Shown here piece after piece: positions 1 through 11,277 of a stretch of 64,000 bases of DNA. The position numbers were made by a program, and so were the translations under genes. The stretch covers positions 26,470,089 to 26,534,088 of the forward strand of contig NC_065922.1 in NCBI RefSeq assembly GCF_024586455.1, read 5' to 3'. Numbering within the stretch: the stretch's first letter is position 1; every line of letters starts with the position of its first letter. The notes under the pieces were generated by a model. The model was given only the letters and a program-made list of their open reading frames with translations, made no database searches and had not been told where the DNA came from. This DNA is from Bactrocera neohumeralis. Taxonomy: Eukaryota; Arthropoda; Insecta; Diptera; Tephritidae.

Positions 1-1842
1 CAGTTTGATTTCTGTAATTTTCTACTTGGCATTAGAACTGATCTGTCTTCAAATTAGAACCGTACGGAAAAAGTAATCGCCAGGAAGAGAATTTGCGTGA
101 AAGCTATGGGTTACAGACGTTCCACCCGCACTCCTACTGCCCACATTCAGCTCGACAAGCAGCATCTCATTCATGTGTTGCTTTTACTGCGAAACCTGGT
201 CTCTGACTCTGCGCAACAGTGCGTTTTAACTTCGTGGAGCTGCGAAACCGGTTTCCCGGCATTTCGGTATTTTGCCGCTTTGTGTTTGTTTATTTTGTTC
301 ATTTTTATTCAGGTTTCACTATTATCATGTTTATCGTTGGCTTCGCTATAGCGCGCAGTGATCGCATCCCAATTCACGCTAGTAATTAGGGTTGCCAAAT
401 AATATAATTTGCGTCGGAAATGGACTGGATTATTTTATTGGTGAGGAAAATTTTTCCTGGCTCAATCGACTTTAAATTTTCACAATTTCCTTCTTAGATA
501 GTATTGTCAGGTAACGACTGAAGGAACAAAATTTTAGATAACAATTTTGAACTTTTTCTGTAGGTGTAACTTTAACTCTCAAAACAACTACTTTTGGAAG
601 CTGCCATTTTGTAATTAATCAAAATTTTTACTAATCCCTTGACCGCTACCTGTACTTATCTATTGTGATAATATTTTTTTTTTTTTGCAAATTGGAATTA
701 TGATAGTTATAAGAACAAAAATCCTTTCTACCCGCCAGACACCTTTTTTCAGTGGTCCTCCCTGAGATCGGCACCGGGATCAAGGAATCCAAATTATAAA
801 TTAAATGCTTCTTCAAAATAAATTCACCAAAAAACATTTTTTTTCGTCCATGTAAGTGAATAGAAGCCCTTAAGCGTTTATACTTTGAAAATAAAATATA
901 TATGTAAGTGTATTTGAATAGATATCTTCCTCATCATTACCCTCCTAATCCAAAACAGAAGCTTGGCAACCATGATGGTCTTTATTGTTGTTTCTTTTTG
1001 TGTTAGGTTGCAGCTCGAGCGAATAACTAGAATGTCAACGCAAACAAGCGTACATAAGAGGGGAAATGTAGACAATCTAAATCTTCGTTAATGTATGCAT
1101 GTATGTAGATATGTATTTGTACAAAAAAAGGTGGACGCACAAGCCGCGCAACCAAAAAAAAGTAGAAACAGGAATTTCTGATAAGTCGACTTGACAGGTA
1201 TTTTTTGGACACACTCCACTTACACAACACACATATGTATGTATGTACATATTCACAAACTTAAATTTTGTTAAAATTATAAATAAATTACCAGCTTTAA
1301 GTGCGCCACATTAATCCACTCGATATTAAATCATTTAAAATACACCGGGTCATTCCTTGCAGAATATTACGGCAAAAATTTCAAAATTTGTACAAATGTT
1401 TTTGATTTGCACACACACAAACGTACGCCACAATAAGCACGTCCCGTTGCACAAATAAATTCTCACAATCGCGGTTAATTCACAAGCTTGTGTTAATTTT
1501 TAATGCCCACAGCCTCAGCCTCACTTTATTCAACTTTTCACACACTTGTTAATTCTCATTCATTCTCCATTGATGCTAGCACACAACATTCCTTCACAAT
1601 TCACTTTTCATATAACAACTTCATTGGAATTTAGCAACTTTTATGGCTACATTTATATTTATTTTCACACTTTTGGGCAATGCACTTTTCGAATGGATTT
1701 TCCTCGAATTTGTTTTGTTTTGTCTGACTTTCTTTTAAGCGAATTCCGGCGATCGCGAACGTACAAGAAATTGAGATCAAGTCAACTGCAACGCTTCAGA
1801 ATATTACCGTTTAACACACGTTCGTATTGCCAATACATTTTA

Positions 1843-1848
1843 GACTGA
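1843..1848 (-). promoter_or_regulatory. Putative initiator (Inr) of a leftward gene
   Basis: On the minus strand the sequence reads TTCAGTCT, matching the arthropod Inr consensus TCAGTY with the A at 1846. Sequence downstream on that strand (about 1500-1840) has the look of a 5' UTR. I see no TATA box at the expected distance and no good DPE match. Inference only. Confidence 0.35.
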
Positions 1849-2571
1849 ACGAAGCAGACGCCGTCGGCTGGAGAAATGGTGCTGTTCTTTCGTTTGCGAC
1901 ATCGGCAGCGCACAGTGGGTCGAAAGTGTGCTTGGGTGTAGGAGACTTTTTAAATATATTGTACTACACGGATTATTGTTAAATTTGAATATAATTAAGA
2001 AAAATATAAAATTTAACTGTTTATGGGCATTCACCATTTTTCTTTGCTCTAAGCAAAAGTAATCGCATTTAATTTCTCCTTGCTCAGCTTCTTCTGCCCC
2101 AAGCATGTAATAGGCAGCGATGGTTGCAAAACAACAAATAAAGAGGTAGAATTGCACGTTTGTACATCAAAGCAGGCAACTGCATATGTAATGGTTTATG
2201 AGAGCGATGTCAAAAAGTGAGATAGTAAAAATGAGAATTGAACGAAGAGAAGAATGTTAATACTGGGAATTGATAATCAAAAGCCTTAATTTCAAACAAT
2301 GAAATAAAATGCAATTAAAAGTTTCATAACCCAAATAAATTTGTATGTACATAATGTATATACATATGTATTTAAAAACAATTAAAACCCACAAATGTAA
2401 AATCAGGTATAAATAGTAATTTATATTCCATGCATGTACTGAAAACCTTGCATACTTTTAGGCGGCAATAAAAAGTGACTGCCTGTGGTTACCCGACATT
2501 TATATATATTTTTTAATGACATTTAAACATATCTTTTTAATTTTGTATATTTTGCAGTCTTATTTATAGTC

Positions 2572-2577
2572 TTTATT
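2572..2577 (-). terminator. Candidate polyadenylation signal of the asparaginase gene
   Basis: The minus strand carries AATAAA about 145 nt downstream of the stop codon at 2722-2724, a normal distance for an insect 3' UTR. Confidence 0.45.
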
Positions 2578-2721
2578 TTATAATATATAATTCATTAAAA
2601 ATTTCGTATAAAAGTACATAAATTGTGTAAATGCAGTTGCGGAAGAAACCATATGAGAATTGTTACATGCTCTCTGGTTTCGGTCTTTATCTCGTTAGCG
2701 ATAAGCTTTTCTTATTTACAA

Positions 2722-3714
2722 TTATTCAAATGGCTCGCTTAGTACTTTTCCCTGATCTATGCCATAAATAAATTCGTTATCACGCACATAAGCCCAAGCC
2801 ATACGCCTTGACGTCCATGCAACGCCAATATCACCTTGTGGCCCAATAGTTATAGCACCACCAGTTCCACCTAAGCGTTCAGTCATCTCTTTGCATGCCA
2901 CCTCCGTGGCTGCTTGTGCTGACATATTCTCGTAACGAATATTGGCTAGAATTTTTTGTGCCAAATTAAAGCGCATTATTGTCTCACCATGACCAGTAGA
3001 CGAAACGCCGCCCCATTTATTGTCGGCGTAAGTGCCACAACCAAGCAGTGGTGTATCACCTATACGTCCGGGCACTTTACCAGTTATACCACCGGTTGAT
3101 GTAGCGACAGCAATATTACCCTTAGCATCGATGGCAACGGCGCCCACTGTACCTGGCTCACCCGGACGTTCTTTAACAGCTGTATCTAACTCCGTTCTTG
3201 CGTATGTGGTGTCTTTACCCTCCGCTTGTTGTTTCTTAAATTGTGCTAATGCATCGCGGGCACTTTGTGTCACTAATGAACCTTGTGGCAATTGTAGAGC
3301 ACCATTTTCTAAAGCGAATTTTTGAGCACTAACACCACCCAAAAATGTGTGATTAGTTCTTTCCATGACATGTCGTGCCACCGTGATGGGGTATTTGATG
3401 TCCTGCAGTAAGGTAACACAACCAGCACGCAACTTTGAACCTTCCATAATGCTAGCTTCTACTTCTACATTGCCGTCGCTATTAAGGCAAGCTCCATAGC
3501 CAGCATTGAAATTTTCATCCTCTTCCATTGCACGCACTGCCGCCTCGACGGCATCCAGAGCAGAACCCCCTTCGTGGCCACCACATTTCATCGCAGGCAT
3601 CAACAATGGCAAACCAGCTTTCAAAGCCAACTTCATGCCTTGCACTTTGCCGAGAACACGCGCATCACCTATATCGCCGGCTCCTCCATGCACTAAAAGC
3701 ATTGGTGGGGACAT
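2722..3714 (-). CDS. Isoaspartyl peptidase/L-asparaginase (ASRGL1-like, Ntn hydrolase)
   Basis: A single coding exon gives 330 residues from the ATG at 3714 (MSPPMLLVHGGAGDI); the family is about 310-330. Plant/animal-type asparaginases are N-terminal nucleophile hydrolases that cleave isoaspartyl dipeptides and L-asparagine after autoproteolysis. Seen here: the N-terminal LLVHGGAG strand, HEGGSALDAVEAAV near 48-60, NAGYGACLNSDG near 70-81, and the cleavage/nucleophile motif GTVGAVA with Thr near residue 189, followed by ATSTGG near 204-209 and the GRIGD loop. All key parts are present, so it should be active. The frame continues a few codons upstream of 3714, but an acceptor (TTTGCAG, intron end at about 3738) lies there, so the upstream part is intron and 5' UTR. 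The Drosophila counterpart is, I believe, CG7860. Confidence 0.9.
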   Translation of the reverse strand: MSPPMLLVHGGAGDIGDARVLGKVQGMKLALKAGLPLLMPAMKCGGHEGGSALDAVEAAVRAMEEDENFNAGYGACLNSDGNVEVEASIMEGSKLRAGCVTLLQDIKYPITVARHVMERTNHTFLGGVSAQKFALENGALQLPQGSLVTQSARDALAQFKKQQAEGKDTTYARTELDTAVKERPGEPGTVGAVAIDAKGNIAVATSTGGITGKVPGRIGDTPLLGCGTYADNKWGGVSSTGHGETIMRFNLAQKILANIRYENMSAQAATEVACKEMTERLGGTGGAITIGPQGDIGVAWTSRRMAWAYVRDNEFIYGIDQGKVLSEPFE

Positions 3715-3737
3715 TTCAAAAGATGTACTTCTTTGCC

Positions 3738-3811
3738 TGCAAATAATAGGTGTATACTTATTAAAAAATTGTACTTTCAAAGTTCCTTGATAATTTTTCT
3801 TATTTACTCAC
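3738..3811 (-). other. Predicted intron in the 5' UTR of the asparaginase gene
   Basis: On the minus strand a donor CTCA|GTGAGT at 3812/3811 and an acceptor TTTGCAG ending at 3738 bracket a 74-nt intron, a typical short dipteran size. The 5' UTR exon would start above 3812. Predicted from splice signals only. Confidence 0.5.
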
Positions 3812-3814
3812 TGA

Positions 3815-4936
3815 GCAGCAATAAATCCAAGAACAATGCACGAAGAGAAAGTTTACCGCTTTGTCCAGAAAGACAACTGCAGGGCCCCTTTTTATCACTA
3901 ACATTGTTTTCTCCGAGGTTACTTGCCTTATCTCAGCTAGAAATTTATATTGGAAAGCTAACAAAACCAAAATAAACAAAACTGGAAAACTAAAGTCATA
4001 AAAAAAAACAAAGCCGAGTGCCATCAGAAAGAGAAATGCCAGAGAATTTCCACCATTAAGAAAATGTTGTTTATACAAAAATTTAAACTACTACACAGAC
4101 TAAAAGAATTTTGCAAAGTTTTTCTATATGTCTTAAAAAATATTGATTGTACATACTTTATGTACAAGAATTCGAATTTCGAACACAAGATTATGACAAA
4201 GACTTTTTGTTGGATCTACTGAAATATGGCAAAGTTGGTTGAACAAAAAAACATATGGCACCCTTCATCTAATCAAAACAAAACCAATGAAGTATAACAA
4301 AACAAAATTCGATGACATTTCTGCCATGTTTTGTTCGTTTGATTATTTTAATTTTCTGTTCAATCTATTTTTTCTTCTCGAACATTGTGGACGCTTTCAG
4401 AGGCAAGAAAGTTTCCTCTCTTGCATTTATTCAGCAAAACTTAACTAAATTGTGACTAATATATCCAATTAAAAACAAAGAAAAATTGTCTATTAAAAAC
4501 GTAAAGCCAATTTGGTGAACAATTTAGCAACAACAAAAGCAATATAAGTTTAGTAGTAATTTTCCTCAGAGTAAACGCTTACTGCGTTTTATTTAAAAAA
4601 CTACCATCGGAAAACAAATGCAAAGTTGAAAGAATACTTTGTCTGCTACATATAAACTTTAAAAATTTTGAGGAAGGAATCGTGCTGCATCAGTGCTGGG
4701 TGAGTTTTTACCAAAATTTTGCATGTTACAATGTAGTGCTAAAGTTTTTCTTTCTAATTTTTCTACCAAAGCTTATACAAAATTTTATAAATTTACTCAA
4801 ATGTTGGAAAATATGTATGTTTCTGCATATAAATATTGCCATTTGGATCTTTTTCTCAGGTTTTTTCTACCTTGTAATTGTTAACATACTAGTATTAGCT
4901 ACACGTGCGTGTGTATGTATGCCAATAAATCGTATA
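3815..4936. other. Intergenic AT-rich spacer
   Basis: Open frames here have no recognisable domain and are broken by poly-A/T runs. The part next to 3815 should contain the asparaginase 5' UTR and promoter. I see nothing else that can be supported. Confidence 0.4.
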
Positions 4937-5312
4937 CAGTGAAACTTCGATAACTCGTATTTGCAAGGGACCACAGTTTAAATACGAGTTATGGAGTTTT
5001 TCAAGTTATCAAGTTATACAACTTACAGAGGCAACATACAGAATACTGAATACTGAGGAAACTGAGGGAGTTTCAAATGTTTCATCGTTTTCATCGTCGA
5101 TGTTTTCGTCACGTACGGTTTTTTGTGAAAAAAAATACGAGTTGTAGAGACTTTTGATACACAATTTTAAATTTTTGTCTCAAGAAAAATACGAGTTATC
5201 AAAGGGACCGAAATACATGCATTTTTCGCGAATTTTTCTAGGGACCGAAGAAATACTATGAAATATCAAGGTTTTTCGCTTATCGAGGTTACGACTTATC
5301 GAAGATTGACTG
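4937..5312. mobile_element. MITE, pogo/Tc1-mariner-like, about 376 bp
   Basis: The left end reads CAGTGAAACTTCGATAACTC and the right end, reverse-complemented, reads CAGTCAATCTTCGATAAGTC, giving imperfect 20-bp terminal inverted repeats. Both ends are flanked by TA (4935-4936 and 5313-5314), the target duplication of this superfamily. The interior repeats the TACGAGTTAT word but has no coding capacity. The CAGT terminus suggests a pogo-like source; the class is inferred from ends and TSD. Confidence 0.75.
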
Positions 5313-6800
5313 TATTTATTTGTCCTTGTTACAGTTTCCCAAACAACCACCTTACGTTCCACCCATACGCTTTCCACCTATCATTACATTATGTACATAT
5401 GTATGTATTACAAAAGACACACATATGTACCTCTCTACGTGCGTATACACAATTTGTATAGTTTCCTATTGTATTTTCACGATTTTTGTTTTCATTTGCT
5501 GCTTTGTCGTTGGTTTTGTTTATTTCCTCAGATATTTTTTTTTGATAAAGCCCATTCGCCGAGGTATACTATTAAAAAACATATGCACGGACTGTTGTGC
5601 AATGCTTGAAAAATTCATATAAAATTATTGTGTATAGAGAGTCTTAAAAATTGGACGAGATGAGAGATTATTTTTGAACAAAGGCCTTCAATGTTATTTT
5701 GAAAATAAAAACTAGAAGTTAAAAAAAATAGATTGTATTAGATTATTACATGAGGATTGCATCGCAACCTTAGGTATATTGTGCCGTAGATCGTATTATA
5801 TTCATACGTTTGCTAGCATTTACCCTTTACAAATAAATTGTTGTAAAAATGTGAATATTTTTACCAAAACTAACACTAATATGATTGGCATCGGGTTAGC
5901 TTAACACTTTTTATTTTGAACTGGAGTAAAAAATTGTAGAATTATAAAATAAGGGTGATATACTTAGTCGTAGCCATAAGTCCTGTTACAAGCGCCGGCC
6001 GTTATAAAAAAGAATTGTATGATAAATTTTTGTAGACACTGCTTACTGCTAATTTGTCTTCGCTGACGAAACTGACGCATGTAACAACAATCATTTATAT
6101 ATGTATATTTTTTGACCAGAAACATTGGGTTACATATACATACATATATGAAAGTAAAAATATTTCAATATTTTTAAGAAAATAAAATATTCACTCCCAG
6201 TCATAACTTGAAATTTTCGGATTTTGAATAAAAGTTGCTGTGTTATTTGTCCATTAAAAACTAAAAATCGATTATTTTGTAAATTTTGCAAATGCTAATT
6301 ATATTCTACTAACTTCCAAATGTTTGAAATCAGTAGCGTAGTAATTAAAAATTCAAATCTTGATTACACAAACTTTTCAACCTCAATTACAGCTTGCAAA
6401 AATAAAAAAAGAGCGTTAAAAATACTTCAAAATACACGTGACTAAATTGAAAGTTGATATCGCAAAAGCATAGCTGCTCTGCAGACAAAGGAAACTGTGA
6501 CCAGAAGAGCAAGTATTGATGTTCGTCGTGTGTATTCCTACTTTCAAATAAGGAATTGCAAACAAAGAAATCATCAGTCAAACGTTCAATTTGAAGCCTG
6601 TCTTTGTACATCCACTGCAAACAAGTAATAAACCAGGTTAGGTAAAACCACTTCTATAGTCAGAAGGCAAAAAATTGTCTTTGTATTCGACGCGGAATTG
6701 CATGAAAAGTTGCTGCATTTACTAATTCCAAGTGTGGGGTAACAACAAAGTGTGGAGTAATAACAAACAATAACAAAAAACAGAAAATATATTGGAAAAA
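5313..6800. other. Intergenic spacer upstream of the TCP11-like gene
   Basis: AT-rich, with short CATA/TATG microsatellites. The last few hundred bases presumably hold the promoter and 5' UTR of the plus-strand TCP11-like gene. No confident core promoter element was found. A small duplicated word (GTGTGGGGTAACAACAAA and GTGTGGAGTAATAACAAA) lies at about 6732-6767. Confidence 0.35.
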
Positions 6801-6835
6801 AGACACCACAAGTAAAAATAACAAACAACGCAAAT

Positions 6836-9800
6836 ATGCCAGCTGATTCGATTTCAAGGTGAGTATTCAATTACTCGCTGTTTTAGCGGGTAGGGAGGTG
6901 AAAAGTTTGCGTTGCAGATATAATTAGTGTAATAGAAGTTAGGAAATGCATTTTTTTATAAGCTTTACATTTCATATGAATTATTTATAATTTCTTGTGT
7001 TTGTACACAGTTCATTGGCTACTGCAAATTACTGGTTTTCTGCTTTACTGCGCAATTATTTCATTGCTTAGTCAAAAAAATATACAAATACATACATACA
7101 TATACAATAAGTTAATTAACTTTAGCGTGTGCTTTGTATATTAAGTTTCAGTTAATATTAATTCATACTTTTATGTATATACATTTTATATGTTTACTTG
7201 TTTGTATAAATTTTCATAATAAAATTTTCATCTTTAAGATGCTTTATTAAGAGTCTATATAAATTTTAGATCGAAAATTATTTAAATCAAGAAAAAATTA
7301 TAACTTCGGTTGAGCCGAAGCTAAAATACCTTTTAGAAATAAAGTTTCCTTGCAAGATCTTGATCAGTTTGTATGGCAGCTATGGTGGTCCGATATGAAC
7401 AGTTTGTTCAGAGATTACAGCATTGTTTTAGACGACAATTCAAGAAAAAATTCGTAAAGATATCTTGTCAGATAAAAAAGGTTTCCTTACAAGAACATAA
7501 AATTAATCGTTAAATTTAACTATGTATATACTAGATACTATAGCTCCTTGTAAAGAAAAGAACGTGTTGAACATTTGACAGCTTTGTCCTAAAAACTGAG
7601 AGACAAACGGCCAGACAGGCATGACTAAATAAACTCAGCTCGTCATGCTGATCATTTATATATATTTTATAGGGTCACTGACGTTGCTTTCTGGTTCTTA
7701 CAAACGTGCAAGTTAATATATCCTGTTCGGGTATAATAATAAATAATTAAATTTTGAGCGAAAAGCAGTAAATTAGAATAAAATACAACAAAAAAATAAA
7801 AAAAATGTTTTAAAAAAACTAACCTCAATTCCTTAAAAACTTTTCTTAGTACACATTTTTAGGTTAAGTTTTAAAATTATTTTATGCTATTACTAATTAT
7901 AAATCTATTAAATTCTTATTGGTATTACTATTTATAAATGTCTTAATTTCTCATTCAGGATGGACTCCAACGGTTCTGGTGGCGAGGCTAATCCGCCCGA
8001 AAATTTACTCGGTACCTCACCCGGTGCCTCAAGTTTACGCAGTCGCACTGAGAGTGAAAGTTCTGACAAGTAAGTAATTGTAAAATATGTCTATATTATC
8101 TATTTTATGGTAAATTTTTGCTTTTCTACTTCAGGCTAGCGCGTTTCGTTCTGCCCAGCATGGATGGTAGTCCACCAAAGGTGCTAACACTGAACGAAGT
8201 GGGTGATGTGCTAAAAAATATACAAAACATGGAACTGGTGCACGAAATTGCAATTAATCCAGAGTTTAAATTCGAGCCTTATGAACCACCAGAGAACAGG
8301 TAAGACAATAAGAGATGAAATGTCAAAATTGTTTACTAAATGAATTCAATAAACTTTCAATACGACAGCCTGGAACGCCGCATCAAAGATATTATGCATA
8401 AAGCCTTCTGGGATGTATTGCGTGGTGAATTGAATGAAAATCCTCCTCGCTATGATTACGCCCTACAATTGTTGGCTGAGATTAAAGATTGCTTTCCACA
8501 AATCATCTCGCAGAATAATACACGTGCCTTACAGCACATCAACGAAATACTGGACATCGATGTACTCAAGCAACAAGCCGAGGAGGGTGTCCTAGATTTT
8601 AGAGCTTATGCAAATTTTGTCATACAAATTATGGCTAAGTCGTGTGCACCAGCCCGTGATGAAATGGTGCGTCAGTTAACTGAAATCACAGATGTGGTGG
8701 ATACTTTTAAGAATATACTGGAAACAATGGCGCTCATGAAATTAGATATGGTCAACTGTTTACTCGATTTTGCACGCAATGACATTATGGCCAATTCGGT
8801 GGAATATGAAAAGAAGAAATTCAAGGAGTATTTGGAGTATTACAAATGTAAGTTAACTCAGAGGGCATTTACATTTTAAATGTACAAATTTTAATTCATT
8901 CCTCTTTATAGTTGGCTTCCCAGCCACCGAAAATTGGCTGAAGAACAGTTGTGCACATGATGTCAATAATGTGCCCTCAACGCCAGAACAAACCATCTCC
9001 AATGCTTACATGCAACTTATGGATTGGGACGAGTCCATGGAGTTCCCAGAGGTGCTGTCGGTTGACAAGGAACGTATCTTGAAACTGGGCCAACGTGCCA
9101 AACGTATTTGCACATGCGCGGCAGTCATCTCCATTTGCTCAGGTGTGCCGATTATTTCGCAACGCTCTGAAAATCGTGTCGCACTTGCCAAGCAAATTGA
9201 AATCATATTGCAAGGCACTACTAATAAAAAGTAAATGAAAATGGAAAACTTTGTAAAACGAACTTAAAGTGACAACTAACTTTTTTTTTTGTAGAGAGCT
9301 CTTGGATTCGATAGAAAACGTTTGGCTGCAAGTCAAGACGGTCATAAATGGGTACTTGCAAAAGGAAAATCAACCGATAATGGATACTAATACGGAGGAA
9401 TTATTGAAATCGCAAATAATGCAGGCGGGCAACAAGGATTCACCTGTAGGCCAACTAATGTGTAAGTATTTTTTTTTCCAAGTAATTAAATAAGCACAAT
9501 TGATTAAATGTAGTTTGAGAAAAAGATTATATAACTTCATCTGCTTCAATAGGGAAACGTTTTCAAACATATTTCCGTTTGGCCCTACGCTCGCGAGCCG
9601 GTTTGCCACCGCCACCACCTGGCTATGCGGATTTCCAAGATGAACTCGAGGCTTATACCACTGCCTTAAAACGCGTAATTGCCTATAATCATTCCGTCTT
9701 CGGTGAATACTTTATGCGTGTCCTCACACAACAGCCTTTCGCAAGCAGCGCAGCAACAGTAACTACGTCCGATGCTGCAGCTGCTGGCGGCACCACAGCA

Positions 9801-9872
9801 AGGGAACAGGACTCTGCTGACAATGCCGCTGCTGCTGTCACTGCCGAGGAGAAGGCTACACAGAGCCAATAA
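6836..9872 (+). CDS. TCP11-like protein (T-complex protein 11 family)
   Basis: Seven coding exons join cleanly: 6836-6858, 7959-8069, 8135-8299, 8369-8847, 8912-9230, 9295-9461, 9553-9872, giving about 527 residues. Every junction keeps frame with GT-AG introns of 61-1100 nt. The first exon encodes only eight residues (MPADSISR, the Arg split) and runs in frame into MDSNGSGGEANPPEN; translation could also start at the ATG at 7960. After a Ser-rich N-terminus comes the TCP11 domain: FVLPSMDGSPPKVLTLNEV, then IKDIMHKAFWDVLRGEL, the acidic-helical core and NPPRYDYALQLLAEIKDCFP. The last exon ends in an Ala/Thr-rich low-complexity tail. TCP11 proteins are mostly helical; roles in mammalian sperm signalling have been proposed, and the insect function is not settled. 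Family call is confident, function is not. Confidence 0.9.
7285..7740 (+). repeat. Family A dispersed repeat in TCP11 intron 1
   Basis: Starts with the hairpin ACTTCGGTTGAGCCGAAG, continues through GATCAGTTTGTATGGCAGCT, an ACGGCCAGACAGGCATG region and CTCAGCTCGTCATGCTGATC, and ends CTGTTCGGGTATAA. The same blocks in the same order recur at 11650, 12845, 29390, 33310, 39505, 42055, 50203 and 51885. No coding capacity is seen; the class is unknown to me. Confidence 0.7.
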
Positions 9873-9989
9873 TTGAAATATATGCTGGCGTATTGTGAAG
9901 GACAAGCGGCAGTATGTGCTGTGCGTGAATATGTGGTGCGAATGTTGTTATCAGACAAGTGCTGCCATTGGCCTAAATTGATTTCATAG

Positions 9990-9995
9990 AATAAA
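9990..9995 (+). terminator. Candidate proximal polyadenylation signal of the TCP11-like gene
   Basis: AATAAA lies about 120 nt past the stop codon. A second AATAAATAAAT cluster at 11174-11182 could serve a longer 3' UTR. The sequence alone does not decide between them. Confidence 0.35.
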
Positions 9996-11277
9996 TCGGA
10001 AGTTTTGTAAACGAAATAACTAACATAGCCCACTTTGCTGTGCCAGAAGTGCAGAGAATTTACTAATGAAGGAGGCGTAGCAGTTAGGGTGGCGCACATG
10101 CAGAAAATCGAAAATTTTTCTTACCCAAAAAACAAAAAAAAAAAAAAAACGTAAATTTATCGCAAATGGATAACGTTAGAAACAAACAAATTGAATGAGA
10201 TTAATAATGAAGAAATGCATAGTCGAAAATGGTAAAAATTATACAAATTCAAACGTTAAAACGTACTATTATTTTATTTTAAATAACTGTTTCACAAAAT
10301 TATTAAATGAAGCGAAGTTAAATTCAATGCGAAATTATAAAACTTAGTTAAAAAATCGAAATCTTTAATTTTATTTTGCTTTTATATAGCGACAAAAGCT
10401 TCGTAAGGCCAATGAAAATTTATAAACAAAACCAAAAAAAATTAAAATTATATTGGTGTTGCTTGCAGGAACGGAAATGAGACTTGAAATGCTTTGAAAT
10501 TATGTTTAACATTTCCGTTAGTCATATTTACCGTTTATTGTAACTGCACACTTGTGTGTGGAATCTATTTATACACGAAACTGCTTAGTATAAAAAGTTT
10601 TAAAACTTGGTTCTAGCTATTAGCATACAAAACACCAACGATTGGGTGCGATAATCTAGCAGAGGACTACTTTTAGTTGAAACTCCTAACTCAACCACCA
10701 ACCACAATGAAGTGATACCGTTTTTTATTTACCAGCATTTTACGAATTTTTATATACCCACATACATACATAATACACACATAAACGAACTGAATTTAGT
10801 GAATGACTTATTCGAAGGCATGTAACTAGAACATATAAATATATTGTGAACAAACTGTTACAACAGCTATCTTTTTTGTTGTAATTTACTGCATTAATTT
10901 ACATTATTTATTTATTTTCTTTATTGGAAAAAGAAGAGATTTCTTAATTAGAAATGTGTTGTGATATTGAGAACTATTAACATTAACCCTAATACTACCC
11001 ATACATAAATGGAATATATACATTATACAACCGAATATGATATACTATACAATTCTAGAAACATACATACATACATACAATACATATGCGTAATATTCAT
11101 GGTTGCGCTGAGGAAAGCAACTTTAATACAATTGATTATAATTTTATCTCTAGCATATACAATTAATGTGAAAAATAAATAAATATTATAAAATACAGAA
11201 AATTATGTATTCATTTATGTGATTGGTTAGTATTAGACGCTAAATCTGATAATTGGTTTAAATGTGTTAGCAAGCTT
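9996..11277. other. 3' UTR/flank of the TCP11-like gene
   Basis: AT-rich sequence without coding signal. It contains a CATA microsatellite (about 11063-11080) and a distal AATAAA cluster near 11174, and may be an extended 3' UTR. Confidence 0.35.

Larger units (their letters stand above)
1..2721. other. No coding gene seen; left flank with a putative minus-strand 5' region
   Basis: I see no convincing protein-coding exon in either direction. The few open frames are short and AT-driven. From about 1846 leftwards on the minus strand the sequence looks like an insect 5' UTR: an Inr-like TCAGTC, then A-rich sequence with repeated AAAAGTG-type words. This suggests a first non-coding exon of a gene whose coding exons lie to the left of the window. 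The 2160-2570 part is AT-rich spacer behind the asparaginase gene. Confidence 0.5.

Noticed and set aside
97..351. 84-codon plus-strand frame near the left edge
   Set aside because: No recognised domain, composition like random open sequence, followed by poorly conserved AT-rich DNA; no splice partners.
3032..3790. Plus-strand frames opposite the asparaginase
   Set aside because: Antisense shadows of a well-supported coding exon.
9666..10099. Minus-strand frames opposite the TCP11 last exon
   Set aside because: They mirror the GC-rich Ala/Thr coding tail of TCP11 and are antisense shadows.
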